DNA of 64,000 nucleotides from Chrysopilus asiliformis (Eukaryota; Arthropoda; Insecta; Diptera; Rhagionidae), in the NCBI GenBank assembly GCA_964034945.1, contig OZ035962.1, positions 84,899,942 to 84,963,941 of the forward strand, given 5' to 3'. This document shows positions 53,803 through 64,000 of the stretch, one piece after another. The notes below the pieces were generated by a model. It searched no databases and had not been told where the DNA came from. It saw only the letters and a program-made list of their open reading frames with translations. The first letter of the stretch is position 1. Every line of letters begins with the position of its first letter. The translations under genes were made by a program, and so were the position numbers.

Positions 53803-53833
<31 letters not shown>

Positions 53834-53989
53834 TTATCTCACCGGCTCGTCGACAGTGTTGATCATTTGTGCGTATTTAACCGATTGCTATTTATTACAT
53901 GTAATTAAAGTAATTAACGTAAATAATTGTAACTAATGAATTTAATTGTAACTAAAGTATTACTAAATAGAAAAAAATCTATTTAAATA
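48933..53989. other. Non-coding DNA, no confident gene
   Basis: GC-rich motif copies occur at 48936, 51123, 51245 and 51305. A minus-strand frame of 154 codons at 53047-53511 and plus-strand frames at 49251-49553 and 52741-53004 show no known domain. No RNA gene was recognised. Confidence 0.4.
53804..53833 (+). repeat. 30-base poly-C run
   Basis: Thirty consecutive C follow tacgttacgtcaatttttat and ttttcgga. The flank belongs to the GTTCATAAAATACGTCAC-type repeat (compare 37281, 57260). Length may be approximate in the assembly. Confidence 0.9.
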
Positions 53990-54195
53990 ATAAATAGAAA
54001 AAAATTCTATTCGCTCGGTCAACGCGTTGTCGAGGTATTTAAGATACGTACAATGGACAGACCGACAGACAGATGCACGGACATTCTCATCGTTTTGCCT
54101 GAAACGGATTTCGTACGGAAAGTTTCTATCGCTTCTCGAGTCGGTCTCCGTCATGTATAAAATACCTTGCCGTCTATAGAAGAGGAAAGTAAAAA
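53990..54195 (+). repeat. R3 GTCY-type repeat, 3' part
   Basis: cgctcggtcaacgcgttgtc, aatggacagaccgacagaca, gatgcacggacattctcatc, gaaacggatttcgtacggaa, ctcgagtcggtctccgtcat, then gaggaaagt. Only the end of the repeat is present. Confidence 0.75.
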
Positions 54196-54263
54196 AACAT
54201 CCCTAGTTTTTAAACCTTGCCGTCTATAGAAGAGGAAAGTAAAAAAACATCCCTAGTTTTTAA
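54164..54263 (+). repeat. Recent 50-bp tandem duplication
   Basis: accttgccgtctatagaaga to tagtttttaaa occurs twice in succession with no difference seen, across the end of the R3 copy. Confidence 0.9.
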
Positions 54264-55258
54264 ACCTGGGTGGTCATTATTAATCAACACTTCATTCAAA
54301 TTCAAAATCCATATTAATTATCACACATTTCCTGATTCTTTGCTGATAATATTTAAGAACATAAATTGTTTACCAGCCCGTAATTAATCGTGCACATCCT
54401 TTTAGCATGCATTTCTTTCATATCACAACATACGACATAAGCCAGCACTTGGGTTGAATGTTTCAGGTTTCAAGTGTTCTGAAACATTCAACACAAGTGT
54501 CCAACATCAAAAAGAGGAAAAATTCAAACACTAATCCCGGTCAGTCACTTGAACCATTTTTAAAAAAAAAATGCAAACACTTAAATTGAACGATCTAATT
54601 GTTTGCTCTAATTAGAGTTCAGATCCAAGTGTCTAATAATACCTCGCTCGACTGGTGGCACATTCCATTTTCATTAAATTTTCGAATTCACACTTTGATC
54701 GTTCCGTTCACATGTGGAAAATGTCAGCTGCAAAAAAGATCAATTTTTAACCTTTCAAGTATCACATTTTCAACAGCTTCCGGTTCTTGGTGAATATTGA
54801 CCTCAAGTTGGGAGTATAAAAACTGTAAAAATGATGGATAAAATTTTCTCTTTATAAAAATCGGCAAGTGGTTTTTTGAAGTTGACTTAAATGAATGAAA
54901 AGTAGGTACTCAAGTTTTTTTCCGCAATGTAAATTTACCTCTTTTTAATTTATCATTTATAATATTAATGAATTTGTAGCCCTATTAATTTTCAATTGCA
55001 TAGAATTTAAACAAAAAACGTGTTTTTTCTAAAGGGTTTTAAGTGGGAAGCCGTCCATCAATAAAAGATTGTTTGTTTGAAAATGAAGTTCAACACGGTA
55101 GGTAAAGGGTTTCGCAAGCGTAAGTTTGAAAGTCGCATCAAAATTCGTATATAAACATGGGATTTGCAGGCGTACGCTTACGAAATCCGGCTCCAGTATA
55201 CTGAGAAGAAAAGTCACACAAATGTCACTCGGCAAACACTTTTAGGGGGGTCGCGATG
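54264..55258. other. Non-coding DNA, no gene seen
   Basis: AT-rich; gaaacattcaaca-type words repeat near 54455-54495. Nothing coding was recognised. Confidence 0.45.
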
Positions 55259-56213
55259 TAGGGGAGACCGGGTATGGTTGTCACACGGGTTGGTTGTCAC
55301 AGCGGCCATAACAGAAAACTGAACGAACGAATGAGTTTATTAATCGGCGTCGAATGAGTGCTATAGCAACACTTCTCTACCTACTTCACTTCAGCCTGCT
55401 CTAAAATGCAGTGACGTAGATATATGCAATTGTTTTTTTTGGACAGCGAAAGTAATTTTTTGTGCATCTGTGTCGAGTCTCGTAAGCATAATTAAATAAT
55501 ACATAGTAATATACCTTTTCGTGTATTTATAATGTTAAATATGTGTTTCATGATATTGTTATATGATTTTTCAAATAAACATTGATTGTACTTTATTTTG
55601 GGAGGTTATGTACAAAAATGTGTTTTGGGGCAGGTTGTCTCAGGTTGACTGGGGTTGGTAGTCTCATATAATTCCATTAAGTTAGGTATTTTGAATTAAA
55701 AAATATTACGTCCAAAGAAATTATAGACTTACTATGATCATATTTTTGTTATTTTCGTTACCAGAATTTTGGTTATTGTTTTTTATTATGAATTATGCAT
55801 TTTTTTTATTATTATTATGAATAAAAATTTTGGTTATTGTTTTTTATTAAGAATAAGACATTTTTCATTCTTTTCTTGGGTAAAATTAATTACATACAAC
55901 ATTTTACCTTTAATAAAGATACTCATTTGATTTAAATAAGTATTTATTTTTATATTCCCCCTTTAATTTGCTATGTGACTACCTACCCCAGACACTGTGA
56001 CAACCATCCCTGACACGGGGTTAAAAGTCACACTTTTATTTTTTCAAAAAAATTATAATTGTTCCTCAATAGATAATGCTAGAGAAAAAGTCTATTTTTA
56101 AACTAGAATAAGTATATTATCTACTGATATATAAAAATCCTGCTAAACTAAGAACATGGCCACTAAAAATACAAAAGAACAAAAAATGTGACAACCATAC
56201 CCGGTCTCCCCTA
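55259..56213. mobile_element. TA-flanked element with GGGGAGACCGGG ends
   Basis: GGGGAGACCGGGTATGGTTG (55261) and its exact reverse complement ending 56211 form 26-bp inverted repeats (through GTCACA), each with TA outside (55259-55260, 56212-56213). GGTTGTCAC-type motifs recur inside both ends. No coding frame of note. A TA duplication suggests a Tc1/mariner-type non-autonomous element (inference). A truncated copy is nested at 30291. Confidence 0.88.
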
Positions 56214-56734
56214 CTCCACGATTTTCTTTTTGAAATCAATTTTTTTAATTAAATTAGAAAAAAAACACATCTACTTTAACAATTTTTCAAGAAAATTTAA
56301 GCAATAGCTGTTTTTTCAATAGACCGGATATGGATATATGGGACTTTATTGTGGTTTTAAATTATTTTTAGGTTATATTAATAACCCGTATGTTGTGGCA
56401 ATAACATTTAAGATTGTAAAAACCAATGCAATTACGAGCTAGAATAGTAAGTTTCTGTTTTTCGCCGCTAGATTTTTTAATTTTTGGATAACAGATTCAA
56501 TGTGATGGAAATAGTATTCAATATCCATACACCTATAAGAGCAAAAGCGTAAGCTGAGTCACGCACCGAGGAAAATTTTTTATTTCCCATTAATTCAGAA
56601 AGCAAATCAGATCAAAATCCCGATAAAACTTGGCTTACGATTTTGTATGAGAATTAATCCGGATCATGAGAAAAAACAGCCAATATTTCGCTTTAAGCGT
56701 TACAATTATTTGCCTGCGGCGCATTTTTATACTC
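56214..56734. other. Non-coding DNA
   Basis: Contains tgcctgcggcgcatttttat (56710), one of the recurring GC-rich motifs, directly before the R1 copy. No gene. Confidence 0.45.
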
Positions 56735-57105
56735 TATATGAGAATTATTTAAAAGTAAATTAGATTTAGTATACCTTTTGTAACGGATCGAACCAATCGT
56801 CGGACACCAAAAAGGAACTACACCAGGGTGTTTGTTATCACAAAATATTTTGATTTCCGCATGTCCGTCTGTCTGTCCGTCTCTCAGTGAACACCATAAC
56901 TTTCGAAAAAATTGACATAGAGACTTTAAATTCTGTATAGTTATGTTTCTCGTAAATAGGCTAGGTTCTTGAACAGGGAAAATCAGACCATTCCTTCACC
57001 CTCTCCCACACAAATTGAATTTTTAAATAAAAATTTTGTCTCTCCGCATGTAGAGATTTTGACGATTGGCCCCTGGCAATAGTAGTTTTTCTTATGTTTA
57101 TTAAG
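56735..57105 (-). repeat. R1 GTCY-type repeat, 3' part and part of 5'
   Basis: Reverse copy: actctatatgagaattattt, gatcgaaccaatcgtcggac, actacaccagggtgtttgtt, gatttccgcatgtccgtctg, gtgaacaccataactttcga, taggctaggttcttgaacag, gacgattggcccctggcaat, ending tcttatgttt near 57100. The middle is shorter than in full copies. Confidence 0.8.
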
Positions 57106-60100
57106 AAAATTTTTAATTTCTGTGTAGTTTGGTTTTTTTTTATTTCGCCTGCGGTGCGTTTTTTAAAGGGGGGGGGGGGGGGGGGGTGGTTGAAATGAAA
57201 ATTTGAAAATTGACATGTTTTTAGACACTTTCAGCAGTATTTCAAAAATTCGAAAATTACCGCGACGTATTTTATGGACAGTCCCTAATTATAAATTTTC
57301 GAACAAAATTGGGAACCACTGATTTAGAGTATCTGCGGCTTAACTGACCTTGTTATAAAAGCGCACACTGTAAAAGCGTGCACTACAATGGCCACTTCAG
57401 TAATTTGAAATCCATAAAAATTAGTATAGTAAAAACCATTAATGATGTACTCTGTCATACTGGTTTCCACGTGTTTCAAAACCTCTAATTACCACTTCGA
57501 CATAATTGCACATGCTTACCATTCTAGTGCGCGCCTGAATTAAAAAGAACAGCCATATGAAAGGCCACTAGTTGGCACTAGCAAGATGAAATTTTTAAAC
57601 TCAATAACATCACGAAAAAACCCTTGAAAAAATTGAATTTTTAAACTCAATAACATCACGAAAAAACCCTTTTTAGGGACAATTCCACGAAGATAGGAAC
57701 AGGAGTTGTTAATTTGTAAAATCAACACCGAATTTCACAAACCAAATTCAAGATTTAATTCGATTTTTAAAAGATAAACACCCTCTTACATATACAGTGG
57801 AAAAAAGCTCATTTATCCTGAATAAGTATTGAACATAATCCACCTCTTCGTTTCCATGGGAATTAAATGAATCCCAGTGGGTAGCTTTCAACACCATTGG
57901 GGCTAATTCTTAAGAAAATCCAATATATTGTGCAAACCACTCTCACTACTCGGTCTGTACTGAATACACTTCCGATTCTTTTGTTACCAACTCCTGGTCT
58001 CTTCCGATCTTTTTCATTCCTTTTATACTCCAGTTTTTCATCTTGAATGTACGTATCTCCCTTTTTCCCCTCCACACCCCCAGTAAACTCCTTTCTTGAG
58101 GCTTTCGTTCGGTTTGTTTCTGGATTTTATCATCAAAAAAAAATTCTCCTTACGGTTCACAGGTCGTCGTCCCATCGGTTCCCATTGTCCTCATCCGCAC
58201 ATATTCCCCAAAGGACTAAGTTTTATTGATGGGCCGGCCATTCATGCATTCATTTCTATCCCCAAGGATTTTTTTCTTAATTTACGCATTGAATATGCTC
58301 TCAGCCACATAAAGTTGGGCTACGGATACGGTCGCCAGGCACATCTAATGCCCTTATATTGTTGCCATTTGAGAGTTGTTCTGCCGTTCAACTTTTACTA
58401 TGAGCCATGCATACGCCCATCCCTGGCCGCATTTTTCGGGGTACATACGCAGGCACGCGTAGCCACAACACGAACAGGACGAAAAAAGGGGATTTTTATT
58501 CGGCCTCGCCTCTCTATTATTCCCTGAAAAATGTTTACAGGGTATTTATGGCCCTCGAAACGATCCTTTCGGGGCTTCCTTCTAATGTCAACCGCTCAGT
58601 TTGTTTCTATTTGATAGCGGGCGGGTGTGGTAAGTCTCGATTTTATTTTATTTCATTTTTCCTTTGGTTATCTTCCATTCGGTGTTGTAAATTTCAACAT
58701 CGGAAAAGTCAAGCGAATGTGAATTTCATTTGTTTACAGGCAATTGAGTTAACAAGAAGTTACTCTTGTGGAATGGGAAATACTTTTGATGCCACGCAGG
58801 ACCAATAACAGAACATTGAGTATTTTTCCGAATATTTTCTCGCATGTTTGAAGAATGAAAAGAAGTAAACATCCATTCAAGGTGTGTGAAAGTTGTTTGG
58901 AAAATTCAGCAACGAAAATTCGAGATGAAGGTTTATACAAAAATAAAGGACTTTCTTGACAGAAAAGGGTCATGACATATGCTACTTGCGTAATAAAGAT
59001 TGCATGATGATCGGTTCGGCTTCTTACCTTCGTTCTGTATATAATTTACAGAAATTGTACAATTTACAGTGTATTATCATCGAATGTGATGTCGTTATCG
59101 TGTCTGCTGCTACAATCGTAAGCGACATAATACCTGACATGTTTTTAGACACTTTCAGCAGTATTTCGAATTGATGAGGTTGTGTTCGCTGGAGCTGAGA
59201 TATTGTCCAACATAAATTTTGTACACGATTTTATGGAGTCTGCGTATGTTATTCGTGCCAATCAGAGGGATTTATGATTGGACCAAAGAAATTTTTGTGT
59301 CGAGAGGTGATAATCAATGAGATATTTTTAGTAAGTTTATGATTTTCTTTATTTTTTTTTTGCGGCAATTGAGAATATTTCATTTATGGAATATTTTCTT
59401 GTCAATAAAATTAATAAATCTATACAGATTTTTAGAAAATTAAGGACCCGTTCGCTCGTACTGTTCTTAAAAAGTTAAGTTGTGCTTAGCCTACTAAAAC
59501 CGTAGAGATTCTGGGAGTTAAATAATTTAAGTTGAACATAAGACGCTAAGTTTCTTTAGTGCAGACGGCTCTAAGAGACGTATCAGAAAAACTCTTCAGG
59601 TGAAATTAAAAAAAAGAAGATTTTATTTAGCACATGCTTTTCGAGTAAATTATAACACAATGTGTAAGTAAAAATCCACCTGTCGGTGAGATGATACCTT
59701 CCTATACAAACACACCTCATATAATGAACAATTGGGCGTAATGTGAATTTTTTATGTTCAAAAACATTCAAAAACTCGAAGTAGAAATTTAAAATTTGAC
59801 TTTTATCAAAAGATAAACCTCTTCCGAAAATGGGAAAAATTCAACCATCCTCCAAGGATTCGTTTTTTAAGGGCGTTTTATGAGACGGTGAATAATGCAA
59901 AAAACCGCGTTAAAATCGGTTAAGGTTTACTGGTAGAAGTCTATCTTACAAATTTTGTTACAACCATACGTTACAACCGTACGTTACAACCATACGTTAC
60001 ATACACACATAAGAAAGAACACACCAACACACGTGCGCACACACATACAGACATGTTGCGGGGGACGTGCGGGGCTCAGTTATAATTTCGGGGTTTGGAG

Positions 60101-60150
60101 TATTAAAGTAGGTATTAAAGAACGGTAAAAATATCCTTTTTACGAAATTA
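57106..60150. other. Non-coding DNA with one GC-richer open block
   Basis: A tandem copy pair (period 46) of aatttttaaactcaataaca lies at 57590-57671. 58047-58808 is GC-richer and open on the plus strand in overlapping frames of 143 codons (58096-58527) and 133 codons (58407-58808), with a GTAAGT at 58630 and tttgtttacag at 58730-58740 that would define a 110-base intron. No known protein is encoded there that I recognise. Confidence 0.35.
57168..57186 (+). repeat. 19-base poly-G run
   Basis: Follows cgcctgcggtgcgttttt. The dispersed line cgcgacgtattttatggaca appears 75 bases on. Confidence 0.9.
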
Positions 60151-60784
60151 AGTGTCCCATATCAAATGTTGGTCATCGTATATCAAAACGTCTTATACTG
60201 AGGCATCTTAAATTGAGCGACACCTGTATTATTATTGTATCCAACTCTGTTTTGAAATTCAAACCATTCTGTCCCAGCCACATCATACATATGAAATTTT
60301 CTCTTGTTATTCAGGCACCATTAATTTAGGGGAAAATTAACCGTTTTCGAGATAATCGCAAAAATCTTTTACATTTGTATGGAAGAGGGAGGAGGGGGTG
60401 GTTAAATTTTTCCCATTTTCGGAAGAGGTTTATCTTATAAAAGCTTATTTTGCGCTAAATTTCAATTTTCTACTTCAATTAGTTTTCGAGTTTTCAAATG
60501 TTTTTGTATAAAAACTTTCGACATTTGGATCCGTTTTAGACGTGCGATTTTTGCAATTTTCTGCAAATTTGATCCGTCGGTCGCAGAATAAATTCACTTA
60601 AGAAAAGTTGTCAAAATTTGAATTTCTTCCGACAGTTTTACACGAAAAAAAAAATCGATTCCGGGCGTGTTTCGGGATTAAATTTTCTGGATTTTGTATC
60701 GTAGTGTAAACAGTTGGGAATTTCGTGTCGCAGAAATAAATTCACGGAATAAAGTGTCAGATGCAAACGGCACCTTATACCCAC
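60151..60784. repeat. R4 dispersed repeat and pogo-like end
   Basis: 60170-60230 is an inverted match to 19725-19770 (ataagacgtttt, atttaagatgcc). 60345-60440 has gttttcgagataatcgcaaa and a gggagg block as in R1. 60530-60775 (ending gaataaagtgtcagatgcaa) matches 20100-20335. Confidence 0.45.
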
Positions 60785-60787
60785 TTA

Positions 60788-61367
60788 TGGGCTCTCTCCA
60801 GTGCCAGGATATTTTAGTTGCGATAAAAATGTGTTACAAATAGAAAGAGACAGATAGCTGTAATTGTCAATGGGAAAGACAGAATACGGGCACGAGTCTT
60901 TATAGAAAGTTTTATAGGATAAAATCATAGGAATTTAAACCGTATTCCATGTCCAAAACATTCTATTTGCATCTCCGAATCACATATCTGTATGTCCTCT
61001 AATATCTCAAATTTCCTACCTGTAAATATGGTTATTATTATTATTATAGTCTGTATACCAAAACATGTAATAAATATAAATACCTTCGTTGTTATTCATT
61101 GTATTGTAAGTTTTGAAACTGCATATGTCAAAATCAGACAGATTTTGACTACTTTTGTAGTTTATTTTATAGGAAGCGTACGTCAGTTCAACTACATCTA
61201 CCAAAGCGACACCTGGCGACGAACGCTTCCTATAAAATAAACTACAAAAGCGACATCTGGCGACGTACGCTTTTTTTGTTCTCTCTCTTTCTTACCAAGC
61301 CTTTGTTATATAAGTGTGTCCCTACATTTTATCGCAACTAAAATATCCTGGCAATGGAGAGAGCCCT
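60788..61367. mobile_element. Fold-back element, PIF/Harbinger-like
   Basis: Long inverted ends of about 40 bp, GGGCTCTCTCCAGTGCCAGG at the left and its near complement (with CAATGG) ending 61366. TTA is found outside both (60785-60787, 61368-61370). A second inverted pair lies inside: acttttgtagtttattttat (61141) against ataaaataaactacaaaagc (61231). gcgacacctggcgacg and gcgacatctggcgacg form a direct pair (61207, 61251). No coding. Confidence 0.75.
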
Positions 61368-61370
61368 TTA

Positions 61371-61508
61371 TATTCATCACATGAGGTTTAATTATGTACG
61401 TAATTTGACCTACCCAATAACGTTATAAATTGAGTCGCCTGTACTGTTTAAGTAATAAACCGCATCAAAATCGGTTGAGTGAAAGGAACCATCTCACCGT
61501 TAGGTGGA
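61371..61508. repeat. Unclassified dispersed repeat
   Basis: ctacccaataacgttataaattgag (61411) recurs with one change at 61900, and ccgcatcaaaatcggttgag (61461) recurs at 62551 and loosely at 59912. Such lines are typical of 3' regions of insect non-LTR or Helitron elements; family not assigned. Confidence 0.5.
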
Positions 61509-61735
61509 TTAACACGTTCGTGACGTTTGCTTTTTCAACTTTTTTTACATTTGGACATCGTGTACCACGGGTGGTACACTAGCGATTTGTTTTCTGGCGG
61601 TTGTGCGCCATCGGTGGTACACGGTGCGTGTTTTTATATTACTTCCACAAAAAAAACTACCGCACTATTTACTCGCGCAGTTTTAAAAAACTGTACATGT
61701 ACCACCAGTGGTACGCGATGTCACGAACGTCTTAA
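61509..61735. mobile_element. TTAA MITE with GTACCAC..GTGGTAC palindromes
   Basis: TTAA at 61509-61512 and 61732-61735; ends CACGTTCGTGACGT and (reverse complement) GACGTTCGTGACAT. Near-perfect palindromes GTACCACGGGTGGTAC (61561) and GTACCACCAGTGGTAC (61698), plus a half-site CGGTGGTACAC (61613), lie inside. No transposase. Confidence 0.83.
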
Positions 61736-62055
61736 GCTGTGTTTTTACATTTTAAAATCGTTTCATTTTCAATTTATTTTAAGTTTTGCGAAATGTAAGA
61801 CATTTTCACCTTCATTTTTTCCACAATATAAATGCATATCAAATGACAGGAAAGAATTCAAGATTTTACAATATTCGACGAAAAATTATGTAATTTAGCC
61901 TACCCAATAACGTTGTAAATTGAGACGCCTGTAACTGTAGTTGTTGCCGAAGAATCCATTAAAAACAGTTCAAGCATTTAGGAAATATCTGGAGATGGGT
62001 CTTGAGGGACGGAGAAATGTTTATGCTCCTGAATAGTTATGATATTACCATTAAT
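61736..62055. other. Non-coding DNA
   Basis: 61885-61935 repeats the ctacccaataacgtt...attgaga line of 61411. No gene. Confidence 0.45.
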
Positions 62056-62063
62056 GTCTAGAG

Positions 62064-62325
62064 CAGTGGTTCTTAACCTTGTTAGAGGTACTGACCCCAC
62101 ACCAGTTTCATATGCGCGTTCACCGAACCCTTCTTAATTGAAAAAAATTAAATATGATTTTTTCAAATACAAAACATAGGTATATATTTATACATAGGTG
62201 CAAAAAAAGAACAAAACCATTAAAGAACAAAACCATTATAACATGATTTTCACATAAAAACAAAAAGTGTGTGTTTTGACCTCCGCTGAACCCGGGAGAC
62301 TGGCTCACCAGGTTAAGAACCACTG
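62064..62325. mobile_element. hAT MITE, 262 bp, 8-bp target duplication
   Basis: GTCTAGAG is present at 62056-62063 and 62326-62333. Ends CAGTGGTTCTTAACCT and its reverse complement AGGTTAAGAACCACTG are the classic hAT MITE terminus. GAACCC-type words occur near both ends. No coding. Confidence 0.95.
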
Positions 62326-62333
62326 GTCTAGAG

Positions 62334-64000
62334 TATTACTAAGGCCTATTCCATTGATGAATTGCAAAAAAAACACCTCAAAAATGTTAGCCATCTTTCA
62401 TGACTCCCAAAAGGAGAAGAAACCTCATTTGAGGAAGTCCAAGTCCACTTCGGGAAGTACCAAAAAGAAAGATGCGACCACAAACTGAAACGGGAAGAGA
62501 ATCACAACAATTGGACTATTATCTAACAAGAAGAACAAAATTTTTAAACCGCATCAAAATCGGTTGAGTATTTTCAAGCAATTTGCGAACATACAAACCA
62601 CCATTTAATTTTAGTAATTAGATTTCAGCAAAAAATGCCGCTAGGGAAATTTTGGTGACTCATAATCTTATACTTAAACGTTTTTTAAACTCATGTTTCA
62701 AGAAATTTAATTTGTCCTTTGAATTAACACCCAAAAAAAAAACCTGCAAACGATCAATCGTGCCTTGTCAAAGATCTTTCAAAATGTTTACATCGTCAAA
62801 CATCATCTGATTGTCAAAATTGATGACTGAAAACAAAACGAGACCGAATAAAACCGAATTCGTACAATGACATCTTGATTCCTTATGTCGCGTCTTCGAT
62901 GGTTTATTTGATCGTCGATTAATTTAATGACCTCTGCCTGAGTAAAACGCCTACATTGTCAAAATTTTGACATGTGGCTCAAAAAAAAATTAACATTCAC
63001 GCAAAATTCAGTAAACTTCTTGATTTGCATATCACGAGATGATATGCAAACGACAATCCCTAAAAATTTACTTTTTTCTCTGATTTGCAGAGTCATTCAA
63101 GATCAAAAGTGGGATTTTTGGGGGAAAACAATTATCCACCTTGCAAATCATACCATACTAGAGATTAAAAGTTCCATCACCTGTTATTAGCAAATACTCC
63201 ACAGATCGATCATCGTGAGTCTTAAGATTTTTCTTAAAATTGTGCCTACTAACGTGAGGTTTAAAGTGAGTCAATCGCACCTTTCGCTTAATTTTCGTGT
63301 CTTGCGTTGTCTTCAAGTCGGTTTTCTTTTCTTTTCTTTTTTCTTTTTTTTGAAATACTTGACTTAAAACTGGTTTAGTCGATTTTTGTTGATCTCATTT
63401 TTTCGAAAAGAACATAATGGAGTGCTCTCATTTTTTTCCGTCAAACTTAATTCTTGGATCTGATTTCGTTCTTTGTGGGTTTCTGATTTTAGCAAAATTT
63501 TATGTTTACTTTCAAATAAGCGCGTGTTGCATGTTTTCGGTCGCTTCAAAAAAAATAATCTCCAACATTGCATGACCTCCGATGGTCATGATACAAAAAT
63601 TTTAAATTAAGAACACTTTGTCAACCTGCAGACAGTGAAATTATGTTTTTGAGATTCCATTTGTCCACCGTAACTCATTTTTTCTGGTGATTCTGCAGTC
63701 TTCAGGGATTTCGATGGGATCAAAGCAGCTCAAAACCACAATTGAAAAAAATAAATAATTTTTTTAACGGTTGGGAATCCCAGGGCACATAAAATTTCCC
63801 TGCCAACTTGCAAAATTTCGCAGCGGGATGAGGCTGATCCGTTCCTTGGACCTTGGCCAAAGGAGAATTTCAGATTCTCGCTCGGTTCATACATTATGCT
63901 GAAAGTTGTCTTGTAAAATTTATGTCTCTGTGGCTAGGCGATGATAAGAATATTTTTTCGATAATAATTTTCTCCAACATAACAATAAATTTGCTTGAAA
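62334..64000. other. Non-coding DNA, no gene seen
   Basis: ccgcatcaaaatcggttgag at 62551, followed by gcgaacatacaaaccacc, is a further copy of the 61371 repeat line. Otherwise AT-rich without recognised structure to the end of the window. Confidence 0.4.

Noticed and set aside
58096..58527. 143-codon plus-strand frame
   Set aside because: No domain, no signal peptide and overlapping frames of similar length; GC-richer non-coding DNA explains it. Mentioned in the region entry only.
61527..61898. 123-codon frame over the TTAA MITE
   Set aside because: It lies across the MITE palindromes and its flank; no protein similarity is expected or seen.
1..64000. tRNA, rRNA or other structural RNA genes
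   Set aside because: No cloverleaf, B-box pair or rRNA-like conserved block was recognised by eye; a covariance-model scan would be needed to exclude small ones.

Overview
The window is AT-rich animal DNA, almost certainly from an insect and most likely a dipteran outside Drosophila. Three things point that way: a Shank/Prosap-like first coding exon, a BEL/Pao retrotransposon with insect-type organisation, and many copies of a dispersed repeat built around GTCT/GTCC tandem tetranucleotides, like the mini-me elements described from Diptera. The species cannot be named. Host coding DNA is very sparse: one well-supported exon (11794-11958, minus strand) and a few weak candidates. The rest reads as intron and intergenic DNA filled with transposable elements.

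Layout. 1-4330 (left of the retrotransposon, inside the presumed first Shank intron) holds a stack of nested elements: a GTCY-type repeat broken by a pogo-like MITE and by a TTAA-flanked MITE, the latter broken in turn by a deleted mariner. 4336-11160 is a complete BEL/Pao LTR retrotransposon on the minus strand: two 416-bp LTRs that look identical, a 5-bp target duplication, a tRNA-Trp primer site and one unbroken Gag-Pol frame of about 1950 residues. About 630 bp upstream on the same strand lies the 55-codon Shank exon, ending in a consensus splice donor; the retrotransposon is therefore in sense orientation in the first coding intron. A TATA-like sequence and a perfect hairpin lie just upstream of the exon.

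12-64 kb has no confident gene. It holds repeat family copies (subfamilies called R1, R2 and R3 here), TTAA-flanked MITEs of several families, two hAT elements with 8-bp target duplications, PIF/Harbinger-like and TA-flanked MITEs, two Helitron-type 3' ends, a truncated Tc1/IS630 transposase, a perfect 36-copy octamer array, a fold-back element with a hexamer expansion in one arm, and homopolymer runs. Minus-strand splice-flanked segments at 35283-35382 and 40951-41058 could be upstream exons of the same gene; 24014-24268 could be a signal-peptide exon of another.

The elements document one another. Several sit inside copies of the same dispersed repeat, and other copies of that repeat in the window show the unoccupied target, so insertion sites and target duplications can be read directly.
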